From Actinomycetota bacterium (GTDB taxonomy: Bacteria; Actinomycetota; Actinomycetes; S36-B12; GCA-2699445): a stretch of DNA of 61,158 nt. Position numbers and translations under genes: made by a program. Every line of letters starts with the position of its first letter. Positions within the stretch are counted from its first letter, which is position 1. Of the stretch, positions 8,815-17,751 are shown piece after piece. The stretch spans positions 43,368 through 104,525 of the forward strand of contig JAGQTY010000009.1 in NCBI GenBank assembly GCA_020438795.1. The letters are read 5' to 3'. The notes under the pieces were generated by a model. The model was not told the origin of the DNA. It saw only the letters and a program-made list of their open reading frames with translations, and ran no database searches.

Positions 8815-9390
8815 ATGCCGTTGCACCTGAGCCTCAACGACGAAGCGGATGAACTCCTGAGTCGCGATCCCTTCGCGCTCCTGACCGGCATGCTGCTGGA
8901 CCAGCAGTTCCCCATGGAGCGAGCTTTCGCGGGCCCGTACCTCCTGGCCACCCGGCTCGGGCTGAGCGAGCTGGATCCGCAAGTGCTGGTCTCCACGACC
9001 GAGGAGCGGCTCCTTGAGGCCGCCAAGGGGCCGCCGGCGATCCACCGCTATCCCGGGAGTATGGCCAAACGCGTCCAGGCACTCGCGGAGGTGGTCCTCT
9101 CGGAGTATGACGGGGACGCTGCCCGCATCTGGCAGGACGCACCCGATGGGAAGGATGCGCTGGCGCGGCTGGAGAGCCTTCCCGGATTCGGCAGCGCCAA
9201 GGCGCGCATATTTCTTGCTCTCGTCGGCAAGCAGCTCGGCCAGGGCCCGCCGGGATGGCAGGAGGCTGCGCGTCCCTACTCCGAGCCCGGAACGACCATG
9301 TCGGTCGCCGACGTGACATCCGCGCAGACACTTGCCGACGTGCGGGCCTGGAAGAAGCACCAGAAGCAGGCCGCCAAGGCAGCCGAGTAG
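8815..9390 (+). CDS. HhH-GPD type base-excision DNA repair protein
   Basis: A 191-residue member of the small actinobacterial HhH-GPD glycosylase-like family. The N-terminal half contains LLTGMLLDQQFPMERAF, where other glycosylases have their helical core, and the hairpin motif is LPGFGSAKARIFLAL. The catalytic aspartate expected after the hairpin is not obvious, so activity on a given lesion is uncertain. It starts at ATG 8815, 12 bases after the preceding small gene. A role in removal of damaged bases is inferred from the family name only. Confidence 0.85.
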   Translation: MPLHLSLNDEADELLSRDPFALLTGMLLDQQFPMERAFAGPYLLATRLGLSELDPQVLVSTTEERLLEAAKGPPAIHRYPGSMAKRVQALAEVVLSEYDGDAARIWQDAPDGKDALARLESLPGFGSAKARIFLALVGKQLGQGPPGWQEAARPYSEPGTTMSVADVTSAQTLADVRAWKKHQKQAAKAAE

Positions 9391-9672
9391 CGCCGCGCCC
9401 CGCCTGGTCCCCTTGGCCAGAGGCTAAGGCGCGGGTTGTTGCGGACCGATGCAATCAGGTGTGGAACGGGGCCAGCAGGGGAATGACGGGAACAGGATCA
9501 GTGTTGAGAACGTCAGAAGTACGGCCGCACACCCCGCAGAGCCCGACCGGGCGACCATCGGCGGCGCAGAACGTGAGACACTGGCATATCGGAGCTCCGA
9601 GGAACTCCGATCGATGCCCGTCGGCAAGCCACCCAGGACTTGACACGGGCCGTTCGCATGTACAGAGGAGAG

Positions 9673-11097
9673 ATGTTGGCCACCAGGACCGCACGTAAGG
9701 CCCAGGAGGACTCCGGCGAGGAGCCCACCAAGAAGACTTCGGCGCGCAAGTCGGGCGCGAAGAAGACTGCAGCGTCCAAGAAGGCTGCGGAGGCCGGCGC
9801 GACCGAGTCGACGAAGTCCGGGACGGCCAAGCGGGCGCCCGCGAAGAAGGCGCCCGCGAAGAAGGCGCCCGCGAAGAAGGCGGCGGCCAAGAAGCCGGCT
9901 ACGAAGAAGGCGAAGGCGCAGGACGAGGACCTCGATGAGAACGAGGCCCAGAAGGCCGATACCAGCGAAGGCGTCGAGCCCGATGAGGTTGGCGACGGCG
10001 TCGACATGGGCGAGGCTGCCGAGGTCGAAGAGCAGGCAGAGGCAGACCTCGAGCGCGACCTGGCTGAGCTCAAGGACGAGGATGGCGACTCCGAGGAGGC
10101 CAAGCCGGCCGCCAAGCAGGGCGAGGTCCTGGTTCTCAGCGACGACGACGACACCGACGAGCCAGTGCAGACGGTCACGGTCGCCGGTGCGACCGCAGAC
10201 CCCGTCAAGGACTACCTGAAACAGATCGGCAAGGTGCCCCTGCTCAACGCGGAGCAGGAGGTCGTCCTGGCCAAGCGGATCGAGGCGGGTCTGTTCGCCG
10301 AGGAGAAGCTGGCCGCGGATGCGGACTACGCGGACGACGAGGAGTACGAACTCGAGCAGCTGGTGGTCATCGGTCGCCGGGCCAAGAATCACCTGCTTGA
10401 GGCGAACCTGCGGCTCGTGGTCTCTCTGGCCAAGCGCTACACCGGACGCGGAATGCTCTTCCTGGACCTCATCCAAGAGGGCAATCTCGGCCTGATCCGG
10501 GCGGTCGAGAAGTTCGACTACAAGAAGGGCTACAAGTTCTCCACCTACGCCACGTGGTGGATCAGACAGGCGATCACCCGAGCGATGGCCGATCAGGCCC
10601 GTACCATCCGCATCCCCGTGCATATGGTCGAGGTCATCAACAAGCTTGCCCGGGTCCAGCGTCAGATGCTGCAGGATCTGGGTCGCGAACCGACGCCTGA
10701 GGAGCTGGCGCTCGAGCTCGACATGACGCCGGAGAAGGTCGTCGAGGTGCAGAAGTACGGGCGGGAGCCCATCTCGCTGCATACCCCGCTCGGTGAGGAC
10801 GGCGACTCGGAGTTCGGCGATCTCATCGAGGACTCCGAGGCGATCGTGCCGTCCGACGCAGTCTCCTTCACGCTGCTCCAGGAGCAGCTCGATCAGGTCC
10901 TGATCACCCTGTCGGAGCGGGAGGCAGGAGTCGTGCGCATGCGGTTCGGGCTCACCGACGGCCAGCCCAAGACGCTGGATGAGATCGGAAAGGTATACGG
11001 CGTCACCAGGGAACGGATCCGGCAGATCGAGTCCAAGACCATGTCGAAGCTGCGGCACCCGAGCCGCAGTCAGGTACTTCGCGACTATCTCGAGTAG
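9673..11097 (+). CDS. rpoD: Principal RNA polymerase sigma factor (RpoD/HrdB/SigA)
   Basis: The housekeeping sigma-70 of the cell. The C-terminal two thirds are almost identical to actinobacterial SigA/HrdB: region 1.2 ([19 protein letters not shown]), region 2 ([18 protein letters not shown] and the -10-reading [18 protein letters not shown]), region 3, and region 4.2 helix-turn-helix ([19 protein letters not shown]). The N-terminal ~190 residues are variable, with Lys/Ala/Pro-rich repeats followed by an acidic stretch. The start is ambiguous: ATG 9658, ATG 9673 and TTG 9676 are in frame around an AGAGGAG sequence; 9673 is given here, but TTG 9676 has the better spacing. About 280 bases of non-coding DNA lie upstream. 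Confidence 0.97.
   Translation: MLATRTARKAQEDSGEEPTKKTSARKSGAKKTAASKKAAEAGATESTKSGTAKRAPAKKAPAKKAPAKKAAAKKPATKKAKAQDEDLDENEAQKADTSEGVEPDEVGDGVDMGEAAEVEEQAEADLERDLAELKDEDGDSEEAKPAAKQGEVLVLSDDDDTDEPVQTVTVAGATADPVKDYLKQIGKVPLLNAEQEVVLAKRIEAGLFAEEKLAADADYADDEEYELEQLVVIGRRAKNHLLEANLRLVVSLAKRYTGRGMLFLDLIQEGNLGLIRAVEKFDYKKGYKFSTYATWWIRQAITRAMADQARTIRIPVHMVEVINKLARVQRQMLQDLGREPTPEELALELDMTPEKVVEVQKYGREPISLHTPLGEDGDSEFGDLIEDSEAIVPSDAVSFTLLQEQLDQVLITLSEREAGVVRMRFGLTDGQPKTLDEIGKVYGVTRERIRQIESKTMSKLRHPSRSQVLRDYLE
9835..9894 (+). repeat. 15-bp tandem repeats in the sigma factor gene (APAKK units)
   Basis: Three perfect copies of GCGCCCGCGAAGAAG (9835-9879) followed by a degenerate fourth (9880-9894) encode A-P-A-K-K repeats. 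They give the sigma factor a histone-H1-like basic segment. Such exact repeats can expand or contract by slippage. Confidence 0.9.
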
Positions 11098-11106
11098 AAG
11101 ACCACC

Positions 11107-11550
11107 TCAGGTCGGTGGGTAGCGCACCAGGCTGATCCAGAACTCGTCGAGGGCATCCACGATCTGGATCCAGTCGGCCGGATCGAACGGCTTGGTGATG
11201 AAGGCCGAGGCGCCCTCCGCGTAGGACTTGAGGACGTCGGCGTCCGCCGACGATGACGTCAGAATCACCACTCGAGTGTTCTCGAGCTCGGGGTCGGCCT
11301 TGATGCGTGCCAGGACGTCGTAACCGGTGAGGCCCGGCATATTCAGGTCGAGCAGTACGAGGTCTGCCGCCCGGGCGTCCTCATACGGGGGCTCCCGCCG
11401 CAGGTACTTCAGGGCTGCCTCGCCGTTCTCCACCGTGGCGATGTGGTTGTCGAGCTTGAGCTTCTTGGCGGCGCGCAGCATCATTCTAACGTCGAGGGGT
11501 TCGTCATCGACGAGAAGCATATGGACGCTTCCCTGACCCTCATCAGCCAT
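11107..11550 (-). CDS. CheY-like single-domain response regulator
   Basis: A 147-residue receiver domain without an output domain. The acidic pair is D15-D16 (LLVDDE), the phosphoacceptor is D68 (LLDLNMPG), the Thr/Ser switch is in VVILTSSS, and the lysine is in FITKPF. The Rcp1-like spacing (ENGEAALKYLRREPPY) is typical of regulators paired with phytochrome-like or PAS kinases. Its start overlaps the end of the kinase gene by 8 bp, so the two form a coupled pair. It converges with the sigma factor gene, with 9 bp between the two stop codons. Target of the phosphorylated regulator is unknown. Confidence 0.9.
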   Translation of the reverse strand: MADEGQGSVHMLLVDDEPLDVRMMLRAAKKLKLDNHIATVENGEAALKYLRREPPYEDARAADLVLLDLNMPGLTGYDVLARIKADPELENTRVVILTSSSADADVLKSYAEGASAFITKPFDPADWIQIVDALDEFWISLVRYPPT

Positions 11551-12655
11551 CAGAGCCCTCTTTCTGCTCGATCGGCAGAGTGAAGCGCACCACGCTGCCC
11601 ATGCCTTCGCCTTCGCTGGTCAGCCGGATCCGTCCTCCGAAGGACTCGACGATCTTCTTCACCATGGCCAGACCGAGACCGGTGCCGCTGTACTCGCTGT
11701 TGGGATGCAGCCGCCGGAACAGCTCGAACACAGCCTCGGTGAACTGTTCGTCGACGCCGATGCCGTTGTCGGTCACCAGTATCTCGACGAACTCAGACTC
11801 CATCGGCCGCCAGTCGACCCGGACTCGCGGAGAGACGTCGGCCCGGCGGTACTTGATGGCGTTGCCGATGAGATTGGCCAGCAACTGCCGGATCAACGTG
11901 GGCTCTCCCATCACTCTGGGCACGGATTCAATATCGACGTCGATCTCGGCGGCGCTCTCGGCGATCGGCTGTTCGAGATCGAGCAGAGCGTCCTGGAGTG
12001 CGGACTCGAGGCTGACCGGCTTGAGGGCCCTGGTCCGGGCATCGACCCGGGAGTACTCGAGCAGCGCACGGATGAGTTGTTGGGCCCGGATCGCGGACTC
12101 CGTGGCGATGTCCATGTACTCCTGGACGACCTCGGGGAGTTCCCCCACCTCGTCGGTCATGAGTGTCAGAGCACTGGTGATCTGCCGCAGTGGCGCCTGC
12201 AGGTCGTGGGAGGCCGCGTACGCGAAGAGCTCGAGTTCCTTGTTGCTGTGTTCCAGCTCAGTACGGGCGATGACGCGGTCGGTCACATCGTTCCACCAGA
12301 CCACGAAACCGTCGTCGAGTTTCTCCGCGCGGATGTCATAGATCCGGGGGATCACCTCCTGTGTGCCCCAGGTGTCGTCGTAGCCGGCTTCGACGATCTC
12401 GAAGGGCTCGCCGGTCTCGGTGACCTGACAGTAGGTGCCGAAGAGCCCGTCTCGATGCTCGGGGAGCTTCTCCAGCAGACGCTGGCCGACCAGTTCTTCA
12501 GGCGCGACCAGGATCTCTCGGGCTCCAGCCGCGTTGATGAAGTCCCATTCGAAGTCGAGGATGGTGCCGTCGTCGTCGCGCACCGCGTGCATGATGGCCA
12601 GGGGCTGCGGAATTGCCGCCGCGATGCTGGCGACTGTGTTCCGGTCCTCAAGCAT
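11543..12655 (-). CDS. PAS-containing sensor histidine kinase
   Basis: A soluble sensor kinase of 370 residues with an N-terminal PAS domain (about 5-130) and a HisKA/HATPase module. The phosphoacceptor is H150 in AASHDLQAPLRQI; the N box is NLIGNAIKY, G1 is DNGIGV and G2 is GTGLGLAMVKK. I chose ATG 12655 over a GTG/ATG frame extending to 12742 because AGGAG lies six bases upstream of it. No membrane segment is present, so the signal is cytoplasmic. It partners the CheY-like regulator that follows. The DLQAPL kinase type is the one found with Rcp1-like regulators. Confidence 0.88.
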   Translation of the reverse strand: MLEDRNTVASIAAAIPQPLAIMHAVRDDDGTILDFEWDFINAAGAREILVAPEELVGQRLLEKLPEHRDGLFGTYCQVTETGEPFEIVEAGYDDTWGTQEVIPRIYDIRAEKLDDGFVVWWNDVTDRVIARTELEHSNKELELFAYAASHDLQAPLRQITSALTLMTDEVGELPEVVQEYMDIATESAIRAQQLIRALLEYSRVDARTRALKPVSLESALQDALLDLEQPIAESAAEIDVDIESVPRVMGEPTLIRQLLANLIGNAIKYRRADVSPRVRVDWRPMESEFVEILVTDNGIGVDEQFTEAVFELFRRLHPNSEYSGTGLGLAMVKKIVESFGGRIRLTSEGEGMGSVVRFTLPIEQKEGSDG

Positions 12656-12819
12656 CCGCCACTCCTGCGACTCGACGGACCTGACAGTACCAACAGCGCG
12701 GGTGTCTCGCCTGTCCAGCAGGTCCCTCCGTAGCGGATTCACCCGATGGCCTCACCGGTCTGGTGGCTGCTGCCGGCGTCGAGCGTTCTTCGGCGTCGTG
12801 GAGTGGGCTGCGGCTCGGT

Positions 12820-13215
12820 TCAGACCGGCGCGCTGTAGTCCGGGCCCGGCTGCTCGACCTCGACCGGGCGGTAGGTGTAGAAGAACTCCACGCCGTCCTC
12901 GCCCACGTCGCTGACTCCATGGGCCACGCCCGGCGGGATGTAGATGTAGGACTGCGCGTCGAGGTGCCGACCGGCGATCGAGCACTCCCCGTTGAGGATC
13001 ACGATGTGATGGTGTGCGCCATGGTGTGTGTGTTCCGGGTTCTCCGCGCCGGGTTCGATACGCATAACGCCGAGAACGGTGCGACCCGACTGCCACAGCA
13101 CCTTGTACTTGACGCCGGAACCCCGTTCCTCGGCCTGCCAGTCCATGGCGTCGATCTCAGCGCTGGTTGCCGCCAGCAGGCGTCCCATGTCGTCTCTGTC
13201 CATGGCCTCCATCAT
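12820..13215 (-). CDS. Cupin domain protein
   Basis: A 131-residue single-domain cupin. Motif 1 reads PGAENPEHTHHGAHHHIVILNG and motif 2 PPGVAHGVSD, giving a histidine-rich metal site. Small cupins of this kind may be metal-dependent dioxygenases, isomerases or sensors; nothing in the sequence fixes the reaction. Possible starts are ATG 13215, 13212 and 13203. The gene stands alone, divergent from the MoxR gene at 13342 and tail-to-head behind nothing obvious on its own strand. Confidence 0.82.
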   Translation of the reverse strand: MMEAMDRDDMGRLLAATSAEIDAMDWQAEERGSGVKYKVLWQSGRTVLGVMRIEPGAENPEHTHHGAHHHIVILNGECSIAGRHLDAQSYIYIPPGVAHGVSDVGEDGVEFFYTYRPVEVEQPGPDYSAPV

Positions 13216-13341
13216 GTCACGCGCGCCCTGGGTTCGGGGAGGGTCACGTCACGCACACTGGTGGTCGGACGAGTCCCCCGGGCGCCGGACCGCGGGAAGG
13301 TCGGCGCTGTTGTGGGACAATGTGGCAACTGAGAGGAAGCC

Positions 13342-14166
13342 ATGGCCACTTTCACCGGAACCGACACCTACCTCACCAACACGGCACTGGAGTCGGCCGT
13401 GCAATGCTCGCTGGTGCTCGAGAAGCCGCTGCTCATCAGAGGTGAGCCCGGGACGGGCAAGACGCTGCTCGCCGAGGCCATCGCTGAGGCCACCGGTGCC
13501 GATCTGATCACGTGGAACGTCAAGAGCACGACCCGCGCCCAGGAGGGCCTCTACCACTACGACACCGTGCAGCGGCTCTACGATTCCCGTTTCGGCGACG
13601 GTGACGTTCACGACATATCCGCATACATTCACATGGGGCCGATGGGCCGGGCCTTCAAATCGGAGTCCCGGGTCGTACTGCTGATCGATGAGATCGACAA
13701 GGCAGACATCGAGTTCCCGAACGATCTGCTGAACGAGCTCGACCGGATGACCTTCACGGTGTCGGAGACGGGGGAACAGGTCACGGCCGCCCGGCGACCC
13801 ATCGTAGTGATCACGAGCAACGCGGAGAAGGAACTGCCGGACGCGTTCCTGCGGCGCTGTGTGTTCCACTTCATCGACTTCCCCGACCGTGAGCTGATGA
13901 GCAGGATCGTCGCCGTGCATCATCCGGACCTCAACGAGCGGCTGCTCGACCAAGCGCTCACAGCGTTCTACCGGGTCCGGGACATGGATCGGATCCGCAA
14001 GAAGCCCTCGACCAGCGAACTGGTCGACTGGATCGCCATGCTGAAGCTCGATGGCCCCGAGGAGGTCAGTCTCAGCAGCGAGACCCCCTATCTGGGCACG
14101 CTGCTGAAGAAGGAGGAGGATCTCGGCGCCTTCTCCGTGGCGCTGGGGCGTGGCCGGAGATTCTGA
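13342..14166 (+). CDS. MoxR family AAA+ ATPase (CoxD/NorQ-like)
   Basis: A 274-residue ATPase with Walker A GEPGTGKT, Walker B LLIDEIDKAD and sensor 1 ITSNAEKELP. The insertion TRAQEGLYHYDTVQRLYD and the absence of the LATQNP motif place it with CoxD/NorQ-type rather than classical MoxR proteins. It starts at ATG 13342 behind GAGAGGAAG. The next gene, a CoxE-like VWA protein, begins on the last base of this stop codon, so the pair is translated together. In other bacteria such pairs activate metalloenzymes such as CO dehydrogenase or NO reductase; no such enzyme is in the window. Confidence 0.92.
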   Translation: MATFTGTDTYLTNTALESAVQCSLVLEKPLLIRGEPGTGKTLLAEAIAEATGADLITWNVKSTTRAQEGLYHYDTVQRLYDSRFGDGDVHDISAYIHMGPMGRAFKSESRVVLLIDEIDKADIEFPNDLLNELDRMTFTVSETGEQVTAARRPIVVITSNAEKELPDAFLRRCVFHFIDFPDRELMSRIVAVHHPDLNERLLDQALTAFYRVRDMDRIRKKPSTSELVDWIAMLKLDGPEEVSLSSETPYLGTLLKKEEDLGAFSVALGRGRRF

Positions 14167-15359
14167 TGCCAGGCGAACCCGTCTTCCTGCGCTTCCTCTA
14201 CCGGCTGCGCAGCCTCAAGGTGCCGGTGGGTACCCAGGAGGCGCTGTCCGTGGCAGAGGCGCTGCTCCACGGTGTCCACGACAACACCCTTGACGGTTTC
14301 TACCACACGGCCCGTTGCCTGATGATCCACCATGAGGGGCACCTCGACGCCTTCGACCAGGCGTTCCTCGCAGAGTTCCGGGGCAAGGAGATCGCTGTCG
14401 AGGCGATCAGTGACGAGTTGCTGGACTGGCTCTCCGACGCGCTGGATCGTCCGGACCTTGACGAGAGTCTCTTGCGCGATGACACCGTCGAGGAGATTCT
14501 TCGCAAGTTCGCCGAGCGGCTCGCGGAGCAGACCGAGCGTCATGACGGCGGCAATCACTGGATCGGGACCGGGGGCACTTCACAGTTCGGCAACAACGGC
14601 ATGCCGCAACCGGGGGTCAGGGTCGGGGGAGAGGGCGGCGGACGATCCGCCATCAAGGTCGCAGACGCCAGGCAGTACGCGCCGTACCGAAGCGATGTCA
14701 CCCTCGACATCCGCCAGATGGAACTGGCCCTGCGCAGACTGCGGTCGTTCATCCGCGAGGGGGCTCACCTCGAGCTGGACATCGATCGCACCATCGACGA
14801 GACGGCCCGCAATGCCGGCGAGATCGAGATCGTCACCAGGCCCCCTGCTCGGCCCGACACCCACGTCCTGCTGCTGATTGACGTCGGCGGCTCCATGTTT
14901 CCCTACTCAGCGCTGATGTCCCGGCTGTTCAGCGCCACCAAGAAGGCCACCCACTTCCGCGATCTGCAGACCTACTACTTCCACAACTGTGTGTACGGGA
15001 AGCTGTATGAGACCGACCGGTTCACCGACCCGGTGTGGCTGCAGGACGTGCTGCGACGTTGTGACTCCCGCTACAAGCTGATCATGGTCGGTGATGCGCT
15101 GATGGCTCCGTACGAGCTGCACGGGCAGGCGGGCCCGATGAATGAGTCCGACCGTCGCGGCGACTCGGGATTCGGCTACCTGCATATCCTGCACCAGCAC
15201 TACCCACAGAGTGTCTGGCTGAACCCGGAACCGGAGTCGCGCTGGCCGGGGACCACGATCGAGGATGTGGCGAGTATCTTCGACATGTACCCGTTGACCA
15301 TGCAGGGCCTGTCCGAGGCGATGACACGGCTGAATCGTGGGGTTCGTCACCATCTGTGA
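14166..15359 (+). CDS. VWA domain containing CoxE-like protein
   Basis: A 397-residue partner of the MoxR-type ATPase. The C-terminal half has the VWA fold; its metal site reads D239-V-G-G-S243, so the middle serine of DxSxS is glycine. The second half has HNCVYGKLYETDR and IMVGDALMAPYEL, conserved in the family. A central low-complexity, glycine-rich linker (about 127-165) separates an N-terminal helical region from the VWA domain. The start (TGATG) shares a base with the preceding stop. Role inferred: adaptor that lets the ATPase act on a client enzyme. Confidence 0.88.
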   Translation: MPGEPVFLRFLYRLRSLKVPVGTQEALSVAEALLHGVHDNTLDGFYHTARCLMIHHEGHLDAFDQAFLAEFRGKEIAVEAISDELLDWLSDALDRPDLDESLLRDDTVEEILRKFAERLAEQTERHDGGNHWIGTGGTSQFGNNGMPQPGVRVGGEGGGRSAIKVADARQYAPYRSDVTLDIRQMELALRRLRSFIREGAHLELDIDRTIDETARNAGEIEIVTRPPARPDTHVLLLIDVGGSMFPYSALMSRLFSATKKATHFRDLQTYYFHNCVYGKLYETDRFTDPVWLQDVLRRCDSRYKLIMVGDALMAPYELHGQAGPMNESDRRGDSGFGYLHILHQHYPQSVWLNPEPESRWPGTTIEDVASIFDMYPLTMQGLSEAMTRLNRGVRHHL

Positions 15360-15400
15360 CCGAACCCGGCAATCGGCGCTGCGCAGCGGCTGCGGTGTGC

Positions 15401-15406
15401 GATAGT
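15401..15406 (+). promoter_or_regulatory. Possible -10 hexamer (GATAGT) of a leaderless transcript
   Basis: GATAGT, extended upstream by TGC, ends seven bases before GTG 15414. No ribosome site is seen between the two. This fits a transcript starting at the lipoprotein start codon. Confidence 0.3.
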
Positions 15407-15413
15407 CAGTTCG

Positions 15414-16397
15414 GTGAACAGTGCGCGGATGTCGGGAAGGACGATCAAGCGGTCGGCGTTGCCCGCCCTGCTGCTGGGAGTCGCGGCAGCATTGCTGCTG
15501 GGCGGGTGTGCGGAGCCCGAGGCGACGGCAACGGGCCCGAACATCGACACCGAAGAAGCCGGGCAGGGCGCGCAGGCCGAGCCGGCGCGTCTGGAACTGC
15601 CTCGGGGGGGTACTGAGGTCTTCCCCGAGTACCGGCTTGTCGGGTATTCCGGGATCAAGGCAGACAGTGGTTTCGCGCTCGGCCGCCTCACCGGTGACCT
15701 CAATGCGCGCTGCCGCGAGCTCAAGAAGATCGGCAAGAACTACGACAAGGACCGGAAGATCCTCCCTGTGTTCGAGTTCATCCCTGTGCTCGTGCACGGC
15801 ACTCCCGGCGCCGACGGCAAGTACCGCAGCCGGGCGCCGTTCAGTGAAGTGAAGGAGTATCTGCGAGCGGCCAGACGCTGCAAGGCGCTCCTGCTGCTCA
15901 ATATCCAGCCGGGCCGCTCGGAGTTCATGCCGGAGCTGAAGTACTACGAGAAGTTCCTGGCCGAGCCGGACGTGGGGGTGGCGCTGGACCCGGAATGGGC
16001 CATGGATCCGGGTGAGGTCCCGGGCAAGGCGCTCGGACGAACGACCGGTGCCGAACTGAACACCGCCGCCAAGTACCTCGCCGGTCTGGTCCGTGAGAAT
16101 GAACTGCCGCAGAAGGTGATGGTCTTCCACCAGTTCAACCTCGGCGCCGTGGAGCAGCTGAACGGGCTCAAGCCGCACAAGGAGATTGCCATCGTGCGGT
16201 CGGTCGACGGACTCGGCGGTCCCCACATCAAGCGGGAGGAGTACGACCTGCTCGCTACGGACCTCCCCGACCACATCCATCCCGGCTTCAAGCTCTTCTA
16301 CACCGAGGACGTCCATTCGCCCTGGGGCAGTCGCCTCATGACTCCGGCCGAGGTGATGGGACTGAAGCCCCGTCCTGAATACGTGCTCTACGAATGA
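15414..16397 (+). CDS. Lipoprotein of unknown function
   Basis: A 327-residue secreted protein with a lipoprotein signal: basic start, hydrophobic stretch and lipobox LLGGC with Cys32. The mature part alternates hydrophobic strands and helices (LVGYSG, ILPVFEFIPVLVH, KALLLLNIQPG, VGVALDPEWAM, KVMVFHQF, EIAIVRSVDG), which suggests a TIM-barrel, glycoside-hydrolase-like fold; the acidic residues in ALDPEW could be catalytic. I do not recognise a named family. ATG 15429 is an alternative start. It is between the CoxE-like gene and a GtrA gene, all on the plus strand. Confidence 0.7.
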   Translation: MNSARMSGRTIKRSALPALLLGVAAALLLGGCAEPEATATGPNIDTEEAGQGAQAEPARLELPRGGTEVFPEYRLVGYSGIKADSGFALGRLTGDLNARCRELKKIGKNYDKDRKILPVFEFIPVLVHGTPGADGKYRSRAPFSEVKEYLRAARRCKALLLLNIQPGRSEFMPELKYYEKFLAEPDVGVALDPEWAMDPGEVPGKALGRTTGAELNTAAKYLAGLVRENELPQKVMVFHQFNLGAVEQLNGLKPHKEIAIVRSVDGLGGPHIKREEYDLLATDLPDHIHPGFKLFYTEDVHSPWGSRLMTPAEVMGLKPRPEYVLYE

Positions 16398-16464
16398 CCT
16401 TGGTTCAGCGCACCCTCGAGTACTAGGATGAGAAGCCGCCTGTCCGGCAGAAAGTGGTCCCGTT

Positions 16465-16998
16465 GTGACAATGACCGAATCCTCCACCGAAGAGCAGCTC
16501 CCCAAGCGGTCCTGGTGGCGCTGGCTCGAGGACAAGGTTCGCTCGATCTACAAAGAGGCCCTGAAGTTCGGCGTCGTCGGCATCCTGGGACTGATCGTGG
16601 ACGTGGGCGTGTTCAACCTCGTCCTCTACACGCCGGCTTCGCCGCTGTACGACAAGCCGATCAGCGCCAAGATCCTGTCCGTCATCCTGGCGACCATCGT
16701 GGCCTACGCGGGGAACCGGCTGTGGACCTTCCGGGACCGGGCCACCCTGACCGTGGGCAAGGGATACCTGATCTTCTTCCTGCTCAACGGCGTGGCCATG
16801 GGTATTGCGCTGGCATGCCTGGGCTTCACCCACTACGTGCTGAACCTGACCGGTCCGCTCGCCGACAACATCGCCGCCAACGTCGTCGGTCTCGGCCTCG
16901 GAACGATCTTCCGGTTCTGGTCCTACCGTAAGTGGGTGTTCCCGGAGGTCAAGGACCAGGACGAGCGCAAGGCCATCATGGGCACGATCGAGATCTGA
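16465..16998 (+). CDS. GtrA family membrane protein
   Basis: A 177-residue protein with four predicted membrane helices and the GtrA family hallmarks: KFGVVGILGLIVDVGVFNLVL in helix 1 and NRLWTFRDR before helix 3, with a second copy FRFWSYRKWVF at the end. GtrA-like proteins are thought to flip polyprenyl-linked sugars used in cell wall or O-antigen modification. Start either GTG 16465 or ATG 16471. The preceding lipoprotein gene ends about 65 bases upstream; the following rhomboid gene converges. Confidence 0.9.
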   Translation: MTMTESSTEEQLPKRSWWRWLEDKVRSIYKEALKFGVVGILGLIVDVGVFNLVLYTPASPLYDKPISAKILSVILATIVAYAGNRLWTFRDRATLTVGKGYLIFFLLNGVAMGIALACLGFTHYVLNLTGPLADNIAANVVGLGLGTIFRFWSYRKWVFPEVKDQDERKAIMGTIEI

Positions 16999-17004
16999 GC
17001 CGGA

Positions 17005-17613
17005 TCACTCGATCGCGGTCCGCACCCTGTCGCCTGTGGCTCTGCGGGCGAACCAGAAGGCCGCCAGGCCGCCGGCGAGCGCGCCACACAGATGACCCAG
17101 CCAGGAGACCCCTGCGCTCACGCCCCAGGGCAGTGCCCCGACGAGCAGGCTCCCGTACAGCAGGAAGACCGCGATCGCCAGCAGCACATCGAGCCAGTGC
17201 CGGGTGAGGACACCTGCCACCAGCAGATAGGCGAGGAAGCCGAAGACCACACCGCTGGCGCCAACTGTAACGGTCAGTGATGGTCCCAGGAGCCAGACCC
17301 CGAGGCCGCCGACGATCACGATGGTCGCGAAGATCTGCCAGAAGTATCGGCCGGCTCGCCACGCCACCAGGAGACCCAGAACCAGGAATGGGAGCGTGTT
17401 GGCCAGCAGGTGACCGAAGTCGACATGGAGGAAGGGGGCAAGAGGGACTCCGACAAGCCCGCTCACGTCCCGGCTCGAGATGCCGTACTGTTCGAAGTCC
17501 CAGGGCAGGATCAGGTCGATCACCTCGATGCCCCACATGATGCCCAGCATCACCAGCACCGCGATCAGCCCACTTCGCGATGTCCCCCTGGATTCGGGTT
17601 CGGTCTCACTCAT
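17005..17613 (-). CDS. Rhomboid family intramembrane serine protease
   Basis: A 202-residue protein with about six hydrophobic helices. The catalytic dyad is Ser120 in VGASGVVFG and His174 in WLGHLCGALAGG; the H68/N72 pair in GHLLANTLP that helps form the oxyanion hole is also present. Rhomboids cut membrane-embedded substrates within the bilayer. No substrate can be inferred from the neighbours. It converges with the GtrA gene (6 bp between stop codons) and is divergent from the dehalogenase. Confidence 0.93.
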   Translation of the reverse strand: MSETEPESRGTSRSGLIAVLVMLGIMWGIEVIDLILPWDFEQYGISSRDVSGLVGVPLAPFLHVDFGHLLANTLPFLVLGLLVAWRAGRYFWQIFATIVIVGGLGVWLLGPSLTVTVGASGVVFGFLAYLLVAGVLTRHWLDVLLAIAVFLLYGSLLVGALPWGVSAGVSWLGHLCGALAGGLAAFWFARRATGDRVRTAIE

Positions 17614-17737
17614 GGCTCAAGTCTCGCAGCGGCCTTGCCCCCCGGACAAGGTTGCACCGACGCGCCGGGTTCGGGCAGAGCCGAGGTCCCGATCCGGGGA
17701 GGCACACGGAGGACACCACCGGGGTCGCCGTTCTGGG

Positions 17738-17743
17738 TAAGCT
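17738..17743 (+). promoter_or_regulatory. Possible -10 hexamer (TAAGCT) of the dehalogenase gene
   Basis: TAAGCT ends eight bases before ATG 17752, with no Shine-Dalgarno sequence in between, so a leaderless transcript is plausible. Confidence 0.35.
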
Positions 17744-17751
17744 GTGGTGCC

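Noticed and set aside
9640..9672. TTGACA at 9640 as a -35 box for the sigma factor gene
   Set aside because: No acceptable -10 hexamer 16-19 bases downstream before the start codon.
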